Source: an uncultured Opitutia bacterium (lineage in GTDB: Bacteria; Verrucomicrobiota; Verrucomicrobiia; Opitutales; UBA953). Taken from it: a DNA stretch of 49,740 nt. The position numbers and the translations under genes are program-made. Positions 17,306 to 25,191 of this stretch are shown here, one piece after another. Each line of letters starts with the position of its first letter. Position 1 is the stretch's first letter. The notes below the pieces were generated by a model. It ran no database searches, was not told the origin of the DNA, and saw only the letters and a program-made list of their open reading frames with translations. The stretch spans positions 1-49,740 of the forward strand of contig CAIXHF010000116.1 of the NCBI GenBank assembly GCA_903919185.1, written 5' to 3'.

Positions 17306-18091
17306 TCAGCGACGCTTCGCATCCCCAACAAGGGGGCATGGCTTTTCGTGCGGTTTTGACGGGCCCAATTTCTTAAGGCATTTCTTAATGGTCTCAACCA
17401 AGGCTTGTCGGCAGTTATTGGAGAAGGTGTCGTACCTATCGATAGTGGGCCAATTCAGCTTGATGCATTCCTTGAACATTTTTGCGTCAATGTTGTTCGG
17501 TATCCGCAGAGGTATTACTTTATCTCCTTCTTTATTGTAAGTCCCTCCTCCATTGGCGAATCTACTACCGTCGTCCAGGACTAGGAAGAAATGGTCCATG
17601 TAGCCTAATGCAACATAAGTGAGGCAGGTCGAAGCGATTGGCCTGACTGGCTCTATGGGGCGAGAATGAATCTCACCGATGGTTTGGTTCCCCTCGGGGG
17701 CCATAGGTATGGTGGACCAAGCGCTAAAAGGTACAGATGCTTGTAGGCCAAATTGGTCACTGGTTGACATGGGGTTATTGAGCAAGAATGCGCTCCAATT
17801 AACTCCGCCATCCAGCCCAATCGGATCCCTGCTTAGCCACCGTCCAAGATCCGGCGAGCACCAGCGGTAGCCCATCTGGTACAGCCCTGTGATCTCTTCG
17901 CGTACTTGCCCTTGGAAACCGACGTCCACTCCGGTGGGGCTAGTTGCTACGGGCGTGCCGTCTGGCGACATGCAGGCCATCTCGCCGAAGGCGTCGTAGC
18001 TTCGGCGCTCGAGGATGTTGCCATCTTCGTCTAGGATTGTGGTGACGCTACCCATGGCGTCTGAGGCCACGTAATAATCTGTGATACGCAT
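17306..18091 (-). CDS. Rhs tip cassette 5, permuted NlpC/LRAT-like cysteine enzyme candidate
   Basis: A 261-residue tip. The junction is SDQFGL (111-116). In the variable domain, His167 lies in GYMDHFFLVLDDGSRF and Cys227 in TFSNNCRQALVETI. A His on a hydrophobic strand followed about 60 residues later by an N-N-C helix is the LRAT/permuted NlpC-P60 pattern, as in papain-fold peptidases and acyltransferases. An in-frame ATG at 18154 would add the leader MGGFLLEVGTPSPTDK and lies within the 5' border, but the other cassettes start at the position of 18091, so that start is used. The conserved block ends GRWLSRDPIGLDGG. Confidence 0.74.
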   Translation of the reverse strand: MRITDYYVASDAMGSVTTILDEDGNILERRSYDAFGEMACMSPDGTPVATSPTGVDVGFQGQVREEITGLYQMGYRWCSPDLGRWLSRDPIGLDGGVNWSAFLLNNPMSTSDQFGLQASVPFSAWSTIPMAPEGNQTIGEIHSRPIEPVRPIASTCLTYVALGYMDHFFLVLDDGSRFANGGGTYNKEGDKVIPLRIPNNIDAKMFKECIKLNWPTIDRYDTFSNNCRQALVETIKKCLKKLGPSKPHEKPCPLVGDAKRR

Positions 18092-18436
18092 CGGGGTAGG
18101 GCTTATCTTGTCGGTCGGGCTAGGTGTGCCAACTTCTAAAAGAAACCCACCCATGCATCGAGAAAGTAGGGGCGCGACTGCGTCGCGTCCGTTCGCGAAC
18201 GGACTTGGCTAGCCCGATGTGGTTTGTCACCCGGTAGGGCCATCGACGTTCGCGAACGCGAACGGGTAGGGGCGTGGTTTACCGCGCCCTCCTCCAGCGG
18301 AGTGCAAGGCGAAGCCTTGCCCCTACCAAATGATAGAGGAGGCCAGGCCGGCCTAACCTAACCCAAGGAGGGCGCGGCGAAGCCACGCCCCTACCTTAGG
18401 ATGACGTTAGGACAGCACGTGGTGCTGTCCTAACCA
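18092..18436. repeat. hairpin repeat block R7 and 5' border of cassette 5
   Basis: The 5' border is at 18129-18145 (minus). The block at about 18165-18270 is the reverse complement of R3. It is followed by GGGGCGTGGTTTACCGCGCC, GCAAGGC/GAA/GCCTTGC, GGGCGCGGC/GAA/GCCACGCCC, and GGACAGCAC/GTG/GTGCTGTCC at about 18412-18432. With at least five different hairpins it is the richest repeat block of the window. Confidence 0.75.
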
Positions 18437-19204
18437 TTAAATCACCAACCAAATCGCCGCGAAGGCGGTGAGGATGGCGAGCGTGGTTTCAAAGGCGTCC
18501 TGCTTGATGCGCTTGAGAATCTGCCAGCCGAGGAAGATGCCGAGGAAGACGCCGGGGAGGAGGACGAGGTTCGTCCACAAGGAGGGCGCGGTGATGAGTC
18601 CGACGGAGTTGCTGAAGGGCAACTTGAAGAGGTTGATGAAGAGGAAGAACCGGCAGAAGACGCCCAGGTGCTCGCGCTTCTCGAGGCGCTGCGAGAGCAG
18701 GAAGACGGTCATGACGGGGCCGGCGGCGTTGGCGATCATGGTGACGGTCCCAGCGAGGAAGCCCATGCCGTGCGCAAAACCGCGATGCTCCGTGAGCGCA
18801 AGGAACTGCTCGCGGCGGCGGCGGAGGATGAAATTGAAAGCGAGGAGGCCGAGGATGATCCAGCCGATGACCACCCGCGCGACGGCGTTATCGATGCGGT
18901 CCAAGAGCAGCCATCCGACGATGACGCCGGCGATGGCGGGCGGCATCATGGGCACGATCTGCCGCCAACTGCCGCCCTTGCGGTTGATCAGGAAGCCGAG
19001 GAGGTCCGCGACGATCAGCAGCGGCAGGACGAGTCCGACCGAGGGTTTGGCGCCGAAGATCCACGCCATGATGACCACGTTGAGCGTGGCAGTGCCAGCG
19101 AGGCCTGACTTCGACAGCCCGATGCACATCGCCCCGAAGAGGGCGAGGAGCAGCATCCAGCCGTTCGCGGGCAGGAGGGTGTGGGCGGAGAGCCAGTCGA
19201 GCAT
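18437..19204 (-). CDS. TauE/SafE family sulfite/anion permease
   Basis: A 255-residue inner-membrane protein with about eight hydrophobic segments in two repeats, the layout of the TauE/SafE (DUF81) family of putative sulfite, sulfoacetate or organic anion exporters. Family-like motifs are ALFGAMCIGLSKSGLAGTAT near the N-terminus and FLAGTVTMIANAAGPVM in the second repeat. It starts 6 bp after the stop of the GH36-like gene on the same strand, so the two may be co-transcribed. The substrate cannot be read from sequence. Confidence 0.85.
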   Translation of the reverse strand: MLDWLSAHTLLPANGWMLLLALFGAMCIGLSKSGLAGTATLNVVIMAWIFGAKPSVGLVLPLLIVADLLGFLINRKGGSWRQIVPMMPPAIAGVIVGWLLLDRIDNAVARVVIGWIILGLLAFNFILRRRREQFLALTEHRGFAHGMGFLAGTVTMIANAAGPVMTVFLLSQRLEKREHLGVFCRFFLFINLFKLPFSNSVGLITAPSLWTNLVLLPGVFLGIFLGWQILKRIKQDAFETTLAILTAFAAIWLVI

Positions 19205-19210
19205 CCGGGG

Positions 19211-21682
19211 CTACTTACCAGCGCCAGTGTCGAATACCAAGACTTCAAATGGCTCGAGCGTGACGGTCACTTTCGCCCCCGCCACGAGACGCAAGGAGCG
19301 CAGGCGCTGGTCGGCATAGGGCGAACGGAGGTCAAAGGCCGGGGTGGCTGTCCGGGGCTCGTTCGGCAGGTCGAAGACAACGTCCGCGTCCAACTCGATC
19401 GTCCGCGGCTGGTCATCCGGATTGCGGAGCATGAGCGTCGCCGCGCGCGGGTTCCAAGCAGCGTAGCCGTAAGGCTCCAGCTTCAGGGGGTCGCCACCGA
19501 CCCAATGCGCATCGCGGAGGACGTCTGCATGGGCATGGGCCCACTTGGCCGAAGCGGCGACATGGTCCCAAGCCGCTGGGGTCATCATCGAGGGCGTGAG
19601 GTAGAGTTCCTGCAGGGAGGCGCCGTTGGCGAAGTAGGAGCGGACCTCGTTCTTCAGGTCGTTGCCGGCCTTGCCGACCTTGTCGCCTTGGAAGGCGCGG
19701 CCGTGGACGACGCCATGGTGCATGACGGAATTCAGCGGGTAGAGTGGGGAGGCTTGGACGAAGAGCTTGTGGCAGTAGCCATCGCGGAAGGTCAGCCACT
19801 TCTCGCGGTCGTCGCCCTTGCCGGCCCAGCCGACGTCGGCGCTGTGCATGCGCCAGGTGGTGTCGACGTGGTTGAGCCAGAACGGCGAGGGCCACGTGCC
19901 GACGGTGACGTTGATGAAGACCTCGGGGTTCTCGACCCGCAGGCGCTTGGCGACGTCGAGCAGGGCCATGAAGTGCGGGCTGACGCCATCGCCGGCGCGG
20001 TCCCATTTGAAGGAGTTCACTCCGCCTTCGCGCATGAGCTCGAGGCAGCGGTCCGTGAACCACTGGCGGTACTTCGGATACGAAAGGTCGAGCTTCGCGC
20101 CTTCCGGGATGAGGCCGAGCTTCTGGGCGTGGGCGGTGCGTTCCTTGTCGCCGCCGTAGCCGCCGAGCGGCGAGATCCAGATACCGAGGTGCGCACCGAG
20201 GGGCTCCATCTTCGCCTTGGTGCCGGCGAAGCCCAAGGGGAAGCGCTTCGTGTTTTCGATCCACAGGCCCTTGCCGGGGTTATCCCAGCCATCGTCGACG
20301 AGGTAGGACTGCACGGGCACGCCACGCTTCTTCACGAGCTCGGTGTCGAAGGCCCGGACGACGTCGAGCATCTTGGGCTCGTCGACGCTGAAGCCGAGGT
20401 CGTACCAGCAGTTGTAATGCAGGAACGGTTGCGATTGGCGGGCGCGTTCGCGTTCAATGTAGCGCAGGAAGGAGCGGCGCAGCTGACCACCGGCGACGCC
20501 GACGACGGAGCCGAAGGCGTAGGACTGGGTCGGGTTGAGTTCGAGCGCGCAAGCGAAGGCGATGCGTGCGCCCGTGGCTCCTGTTCGGTTCGTCGCGCCG
20601 GGCATCTCCACGCCCGCGAAGAAGCCGGAGCCCGCCACGGGGCAACCCGGGGCCGTCCCGATGGTGGTGAGGTTGGGTAGGCGCAGGTCAGCGAACTCCA
20701 CGCCTTGCAGCGCGAAGGCCTGTTTAGGTGAGGCGAGTGCAATGGTCTGGCGGAAGTAGTGGGCACCGTTGCGGAGTTCGGCGCGCCAGCGGACGCGGAC
20801 GCCTTGCGGAGAGGTCAGTTCAGCTTCGAGGGCTTGGCCGTCCGTCATCGTCGCAGCCTTGGGCGGGGACGTGAGGGTGAAACTTGAGGCGGCCAGGTCG
20901 CCGGCAGGGAAGGGCGAGAGCTGCGGGGACTTTATTTGCTCACCTTTAGCGGTGGTGAGGTTGAACGTCCCGCGCTTGTCGCGGACGCCGACGAGGATGA
21001 AGCTCACGCCCTCTTCCCAGATGAGCGCGATGGCTGGGCTCCAGGACATCGCGCTATCGGTGCCCTTATCGATGCTGGCGCTGAAACGCGTCGTGCCGGC
21101 CTTCCAAGCGTATTCCTGGGTCGCGGCACGGTTGGCCGGGGCTTTGAAGGCATAGGCGTCGCGCTCGCCGGCGGGTTGGAGGTTGAAGACGCGGCTTTCG
21201 CCGACGTCGCCCGCTTCGCCACCGCTGTCCTTGGCGAGAGCCTTAAGGTTCATCTTGCCGACGCGGACGAGCTTCGGCTCGCCGGGGAAATCTGCGCGGT
21301 GGAACTCGCCGAGCGTGGCCCAGCCCTTGCCGTCTTGCCCGACGCGAACGATGACCTTGTTCGTGGTGAGCTCGACCTCGACTGGGAAGCTCCCGTCGCC
21401 TTGGGCGGTGGGCTTAGTGGTCAGGCGGAAGACCTCGGCTTTGGATTGGTCGAATGTTTGGCCGGTGATGCCGTTGCGCAGCGTGGCGGGACGGAGCTGT
21501 CCGTCGCGAAAGGACCAGCTGGCGGAAAGGACGCTATTCTGCAGGCCAATCGTTTGTGCGTCCGACTTGGTAATCTCCGCCTTGCCCGGGGGCGGCCCGG
21601 CGAAATCGATGTCCGGGTTGGTCGGGATCGCGAAGGCGAACGTGGAAGCTAGGCAGAGCAGGGCAGACGGCAGGAGGCGCAT
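19211..21682 (-). CDS. secreted GH36-like glycoside hydrolase (alpha-galactosidase superfamily)
   Basis: An 823-residue protein with a clear signal peptide (MRLLPSALLCLASTFAFA). An N-terminal beta-rich domain is followed by a TIM barrel of clan GH-D with HYNCWYDLGFSVDEPKM, YLVDDGWD, LGIWISPLGGYGG and VNSFKWDRAGDG. The Asp of FKWD matches the catalytic nucleophile position (K-x-D) of GH27/GH36/GH31-related enzymes. A C-terminal beta domain ends EPFEVLVFDTG, as in alpha-galactosidases. Exact specificity (alpha-galactosidase, alpha-N-acetylgalactosaminidase or another retaining activity) cannot be given. The secreted location suggests polysaccharide breakdown. It lies just downstream of the ecotin gene on the same strand. 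Confidence 0.8.
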   Translation of the reverse strand: MRLLPSALLCLASTFAFAIPTNPDIDFAGPPPGKAEITKSDAQTIGLQNSVLSASWSFRDGQLRPATLRNGITGQTFDQSKAEVFRLTTKPTAQGDGSFPVEVELTTNKVIVRVGQDGKGWATLGEFHRADFPGEPKLVRVGKMNLKALAKDSGGEAGDVGESRVFNLQPAGERDAYAFKAPANRAATQEYAWKAGTTRFSASIDKGTDSAMSWSPAIALIWEEGVSFILVGVRDKRGTFNLTTAKGEQIKSPQLSPFPAGDLAASSFTLTSPPKAATMTDGQALEAELTSPQGVRVRWRAELRNGAHYFRQTIALASPKQAFALQGVEFADLRLPNLTTIGTAPGCPVAGSGFFAGVEMPGATNRTGATGARIAFACALELNPTQSYAFGSVVGVAGGQLRRSFLRYIERERARQSQPFLHYNCWYDLGFSVDEPKMLDVVRAFDTELVKKRGVPVQSYLVDDGWDNPGKGLWIENTKRFPLGFAGTKAKMEPLGAHLGIWISPLGGYGGDKERTAHAQKLGLIPEGAKLDLSYPKYRQWFTDRCLELMREGGVNSFKWDRAGDGVSPHFMALLDVAKRLRVENPEVFINVTVGTWPSPFWLNHVDTTWRMHSADVGWAGKGDDREKWLTFRDGYCHKLFVQASPLYPLNSVMHHGVVHGRAFQGDKVGKAGNDLKNEVRSYFANGASLQELYLTPSMMTPAAWDHVAASAKWAHAHADVLRDAHWVGGDPLKLEPYGYAAWNPRAATLMLRNPDDQPRTIELDADVVFDLPNEPRTATPAFDLRSPYADQRLRSLRLVAGAKVTVTLEPFEVLVFDTGAGK

Positions 21683-21700
21683 TGTGGCGGTAAAATGCGC

Positions 21701-22198
21701 TTAGCCTACTTCGCCCGTACGGGTGGTTTCTTCGGCCTTCCAGAAGCGGTAGCGCACTTCATAGCCCTCGGGTACGTAGACCACGATGGGCAGGCGGCTG
21801 TTGTAGCGGACTGGCCCGTGGGGCATGAGCGTCACGAACTGCTGCACCTTGGGTTGGTTGGGGTCGACCCCGATGCGGGTGGAGATCATGCCGTCCGCCT
21901 TGATCTCGGCGCGGTAGAACGTGTAGCCCCAGCCTTGGACCGTGCGCTCCTCGATCGTGCCCATCAGCGCGACGCGATTGACCCCGTCGGTTTCCATCAT
22001 CTTGCCCACGATCAATTCGACCTTCCAGGAGAACTCGTCCTTCTGTGCATCCAGATGAATCACGACACGCTTCATTCCCTTTTCGGCGGCCGGGTAGGCC
22101 TTCTGCCAAGAACTCGCGTCATCCGGGCGGGCGTGGAGTGAGGCTGAGCTAAAGAACGTCAGCAGGGCAAGGCAGGCGAGGGGTAGCAGGCGAAGCAT
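21701..22198 (-). CDS. eco: ecotin-type periplasmic serine protease inhibitor
   Basis: A 165-residue protein with a signal peptide (MLRLLPLACLALLTFFSSASLHA). The mature part follows E. coli ecotin closely: YPAAEKGMKR, VELIVGK, GWGYTFYRA, RYNSRLPIVVYVPEGYEV and YRFWKAEE. Ecotin dimers inhibit trypsin-fold (S1) proteases in the periplasm. The reactive loop reads S-T-R-I, so P1 is Arg108 where E. coli has Met (S-T-M-M). The two cysteines that form the single disulfide in E. coli ecotin are both absent here (E-T-D-G and R-I-G-V in their places). It is the first gene of a probable ecotin-hydrolase-permease transcription unit. Confidence 0.9.
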   Translation of the reverse strand: MLRLLPLACLALLTFFSSASLHARPDDASSWQKAYPAAEKGMKRVVIHLDAQKDEFSWKVELIVGKMMETDGVNRVALMGTIEERTVQGWGYTFYRAEIKADGMISTRIGVDPNQPKVQQFVTLMPHGPVRYNSRLPIVVYVPEGYEVRYRFWKAEETTRTGEVG

Positions 22199-22642
22199 CC
22201 TGCGATGCTGTGACCTTCGCTTAGACCCTGCAACGATGCAAATGAGGTAGGGGCAGCACCACGTGCTGTCCTAGGGTCTTTATGGGTAGTGGCACGACGG
22301 CGAAGCGTCCGTCGGTCATCAAGGGTAGGGGCGTGGTATACCGCGCCCTCCTAAGGTGGAGGGCAAGGCGAAGCCTTGCCCCTACCTAGATGCGGCTAGG
22401 TCAGCACGTAGTGCAGACCCTACCCGAGGCATGTCAGAGTGTTTGTTAGAGTTCCGCTTTCCGGACAAAACCAAAGGGGCGATTACCCGTTCATGGTTAT
22501 CGCCATAGTTCCGGTTGGCGGGCGTCGACTCTAGGTGCAGCTTAACCGTAGCACTTAACCACCCCCTGAAATGCGCGATGCTGGACCAAAAACAGAATTA
22601 TCCCAATTTCAGCTGGCACATCCTGGCTTGTCCCGCTCACAG
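22199..22642. repeat. hairpin repeat block R8, tRNA-flank-like repeat and 3' border of cassette 6
   Basis: Hairpins at 22243-22425 include GGCAGCACCACGTGCTGTCC, GGGGCGTGGTATACCGCGCC, GGGCAAGGC/GAA/GCCTTGCCC and GGTCAGCACGTAGTGCAGACC. At 22441-22520 is an 80-bp sequence that aligns without gaps to 46351-46430 beside tRNA-Ser (about 61 of 80 bases by eye). At 22556-22603 is a good minus-strand 3' border element (GGGATAATTCTG, TTTTTGGTCCAGCATCG). Confidence 0.75.
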
Positions 22643-23110
22643 CTATTTTTCGTCTCCTGCTTTCTTGGACAGCGATGTTTGAATCCTTCTGGATACCTCG
22701 TTTTTATGAAGACTCCAATTTTTGTATGCATCGCTTGTGGGGTCGGCTGGAGCTGTTAAATTCAGGACAGTCTTGTCACCGAGAAGTCGCACTATTGCTT
22801 CATCATATAACTCAATGAAACGCTTTCCGTCTGGGTTCTCTGCTAGTCCAACTGTTTCCCTGTACCTAACAAGGCCGTCAGCTCTCATTGCTATGATTCC
22901 AAGGGTTTCCTTCAAGTCTTCTCGTTGCAGGTCTGGGTCAGACAGTTGGATGACGCTACTCATGATCTGCGCTTGGCTTTCAAGTTTTGCTTCGCGCACT
23001 GCAATCATGGTGCGCTCTTCTGAGATTAGAGCGCTAATTGTACCTCCTATAATTAGTCCAATTACAAGTGAGGTCGTTAGGGGCAGCCAGTATTTAAGGG
23101 ACATTTTCAT
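22643..23110 (-). CDS. cassette 6 immunity candidate, membrane-anchored protein
   Basis: A 155-residue protein with one N-terminal hydrophobic helix (WLPLTTSLVIGLIIGGTISA, about residues 8-27) and a mostly helical, charged remainder (SEERTMIAVREAKLESQAQ) expected in the periplasm. The start is 12 bp after the cassette 6 tip stop. No family is recognised; immunity is inferred from position. Confidence 0.65.
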   Translation of the reverse strand: MKMSLKYWLPLTTSLVIGLIIGGTISALISEERTMIAVREAKLESQAQIMSSVIQLSDPDLQREDLKETLGIIAMRADGLVRYRETVGLAENPDGKRFIELYDEAIVRLLGDKTVLNLTAPADPTSDAYKNWSLHKNEVSRRIQTSLSKKAGDEK

Positions 23111-23122
23111 AGATTCTCATCG

Positions 23123-23914
23123 TCAACAGTTTTCATCAGTGGGAACTACTGAGTCTGCTGGCTTGGTTTGCTCAATCTTCCTTAGAATGACCGCCTTTTG
23201 ATGATTGGTCAGTTGAGAGAAGGCCGCAGTTGGGAGCGTTTCTCCAAATAGCCATGATAAGCCTGCGCTACTTATTGTTGTTGATACGGGGTTTGATAGT
23301 CCGCCGAAGTCGACCACGGCCGGTAGCCCTTCGTTTTGAGGCAAATTAATCTTACCGGTCTCTCTCTCGACTTTAAGTTTAATTTCTTTACTGCGTTTGA
23401 AGCTAAAGGGAAGGCACCACCAGTCGCATTCGCATTCGATTTTGAAAGTACGACTCCATTTTACTTCAACATGATTTAGTATGCTGGTGCTACCGAGGTT
23501 AGTTGTTTTTGGGGTGAGATTTGCAGTCCATTTGGTAGTGGGGGTTGCTGACATAAGCTGGCAGGATAAGCCGCTGGGATCTGATTCTGAGATGGGCGTA
23601 TTCGCTGCAAAGGATTGGAGGTTCACTCCTCCATTAAGCCCAATTAGATCTAGGCTAAGCCACCTTCCCAGCGCCGGATTATACCAACGATACCCCATCT
23701 GGTAGAGGCCGGTCACGTCATCGCGGATTTGACCCTGGAAGCCGACGTCCACTCCAGTGGGGCTCTCCGTGACTGGGGTGCCATCCGGCGTCATGCAGGT
23801 CATCGCTCCGAAGGCGTCGTAGTTACGCCGCTCGAGGACGTTGCCGTCCTCGTCTAGGATGGCCGTCACGCTTCCCATGGCGTCTGAGGCCACGTAGTAA
23901 TCTGTTATGGGCAT
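23123..23914 (-). CDS. Rhs tip cassette 6, toxin domain of unknown type
   Basis: A 263-residue tip. The conserved block ends GRWLSLDLIGLNGG, so the usual R-D-P is L-D-L here, and the junction is SDPSGL. The variable part has no recognised catalytic motif. It contains RTFKIECECDWW; a similar element (FTFECECKC) opens the zincin-type domain of cassette 13, so the two may share an N-terminal subdomain. In this tip no HExxH follows. The start at 23914 is used; an in-frame ATG at 23941 would add MANIIPHTP from the diverged border region. Confidence 0.65.
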   Translation of the reverse strand: MPITDYYVASDAMGSVTAILDEDGNVLERRNYDAFGAMTCMTPDGTPVTESPTGVDVGFQGQIRDDVTGLYQMGYRWYNPALGRWLSLDLIGLNGGVNLQSFAANTPISESDPSGLSCQLMSATPTTKWTANLTPKTTNLGSTSILNHVEVKWSRTFKIECECDWWCLPFSFKRSKEIKLKVERETGKINLPQNEGLPAVVDFGGLSNPVSTTISSAGLSWLFGETLPTAAFSQLTNHQKAVILRKIEQTKPADSVVPTDENC

Positions 23915-24040
23915 TGGGGTATGTGGAATGATGTTCGCCAAAGTACGGGTGCCAACTTCTTTAAATATCTTATGTGCACGGCGGTGGGTGGGGGCTGAAT
24001 GGTGCGTTCCGGCAAATCCTAAGGCACTTCACGGAGGCCG

Positions 24041-24311
24041 CAGCGGCCTTAGCCAGGCCTTTATTGGCATAATGACCAACGCGTGGGTGGATCCCTGTTA
24101 TACCTAGCCCCGGAAGAATAAGGTGCCCGGTAAGAGCTTTCACAGTTTCAGGCATACCATGGTCACCAACCTGGAGAGCCGGCAGATCGCCGAGAACGTA
24201 CGCATGCGCATGGTTGGCCATGCCAACGCCAACGTCCACCGGATCTATTCCCATGATGATTGGAGCGCTATAACCTCTGCTATAAACGGGCTTCCAAGTC
24301 TCAGTGCCTAA
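24041..24311 (+). pseudogene. tyrosine recombinase C-terminal remnant, copy 1
   Basis: A 271-bp direct repeat of 27572-27842. Its open part, GTG at 24123 to the stop at 24311 (62 codons), encodes FHSFRHTMVTNLESRQ and VGHANANVHRIYSH. These are the H-x-x-R box, the GH box and the nucleophile Tyr of tyrosine recombinases (phage integrase family). An in-frame TAG at 24105 and the absence of the N-terminal and core domains show it is a fragment. Confidence 0.8.
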
Positions 24312-24351
24312 TTGCGAAGGACGTCCGCCATTTGTCCCGCTTTGTGAACCT

Positions 24352-24394
24352 TTCAAATGAACGTCGCTGGACCAAAAAACCGTGACCATCCCAC
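24352..24394 (-). repeat. 3' border element downstream of cassette 7 partner
   Basis: On the minus strand it reads GGGATGGTCACGG, TTTTTTGGTCCAGCGACG, TTCATTT, matching the elements at 22556-22603 and 41804-41852. It is about 340 bp beyond the cassette 7 partner gene, separated from it by the IS3 fragment, which looks inserted next to it. Confidence 0.6.
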
Positions 24395-24397
24395 GGC

Positions 24398-24637
24398 ATC
24401 CGCACCCTCTACATCGACCCGGGCTCGCCCTGGCAGAACGGCTACGTCGAGTCCTTTAACTCCCGCTTCCGGGACGAGTGTCTCAACGGCGAGCAGCTCT
24501 ACACGCTCTCCGAGGCCCGCGTCGTCATCTCCGACTGGATCGCCGTCTATAACGAGGAGCGTCCCCACGGCGGGGTGGGCTACCTCACACCCAACGAGGC
24601 CGCTGCGCGGCCTAGGGCCTCCGGCCCGTGTGCTTGA
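24398..24637 (+). pseudogene. IS3-family transposase OrfB C-terminal fragment
   Basis: Eighty codons in frame to a TGA at 24637, encoding IRTLYIDPGSPWQNGYVESF and RPHGGVGYLTPNEAA. These are the last catalytic Glu region and the C-terminus of an IS3-group DDE transposase. It resembles the intact OrfB at 26316-27185 but is on the opposite strand and differs at many positions, so it comes from a related but separate element. The N-terminal two thirds are missing. Confidence 0.85.
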
Positions 24638-24737
24638 CACTAAAACTCTCTAAAAGCAGTGTGGCCGGCACAGCCCCAGCATATCAAAGCGCTGGCACAA
24701 CAGGCGGACACCGCGCAGGAGAAAATTATCGCGGAAA

Positions 24738-25190
24738 TCAGTACTTTTTCATGGTTGCAAGTATTTTTAAGGCCAAACTTGGAATATCGTCTCCTGGATT
24801 CCTGAAGAACCAAGCGTGCGCAAACTTAGGCGACTTATCTGTATTCAACATGATGAGGAATTCGATCCGCTCTGTTTTTCCTGAAAAACTGGATGTTTTT
24901 TTCGCTTTAACATCAGGAAAACTAATTTCATTTACATTTAACTCCACATCGAATGACGAGGTGTCAGGGTGGTCTCCTGTATAAATAAATAGCACGGTTG
25001 ACTTGCCGCTAGTCAGGTTGAGTACTTTGAAGTCTGGACCGTTGGTTGTTTTGACGGAAAGCTCGCGAGGCACTTTGACCTTATATCCGCCACCTATTGT
25101 CACGCTATAGTAGTCATCTTTGATGTTAGAGTCGGAAGCGAACAATATTGTTATGAAAGTAAAATTTAAAAGGAAGTAGAGATGACTCAT
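24738..25190 (-). CDS. cassette 7 immunity candidate, exported protein
   Basis: A 150-residue protein with an N-terminal hydrophobic segment (LYFLLNFTFITILFASDS) that looks like a signal peptide, followed by a beta-rich domain (YYSVTIGGGYKVKVPREL). It starts 1 bp after the cassette 7 tip stop. A periplasmic partner suits a secreted zincin toxin. No family is recognised. It is strongly AT-rich compared with housekeeping genes. Confidence 0.67.
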   Translation of the reverse strand: MSHLYFLLNFTFITILFASDSNIKDDYYSVTIGGGYKVKVPRELSVKTTNGPDFKVLNLTSGKSTVLFIYTGDHPDTSSFDVELNVNEISFPDVKAKKTSSFSGKTERIEFLIMLNTDKSPKFAHAWFFRNPGDDIPSLALKILATMKKY

Positions 25191-25191
25191 G

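Noticed and set aside
18468-19319. Forward frames opposite the TauE permease and the GH36-like gene
   Set aside because: Basic or acidic low-complexity shadows of well-supported minus-strand genes.
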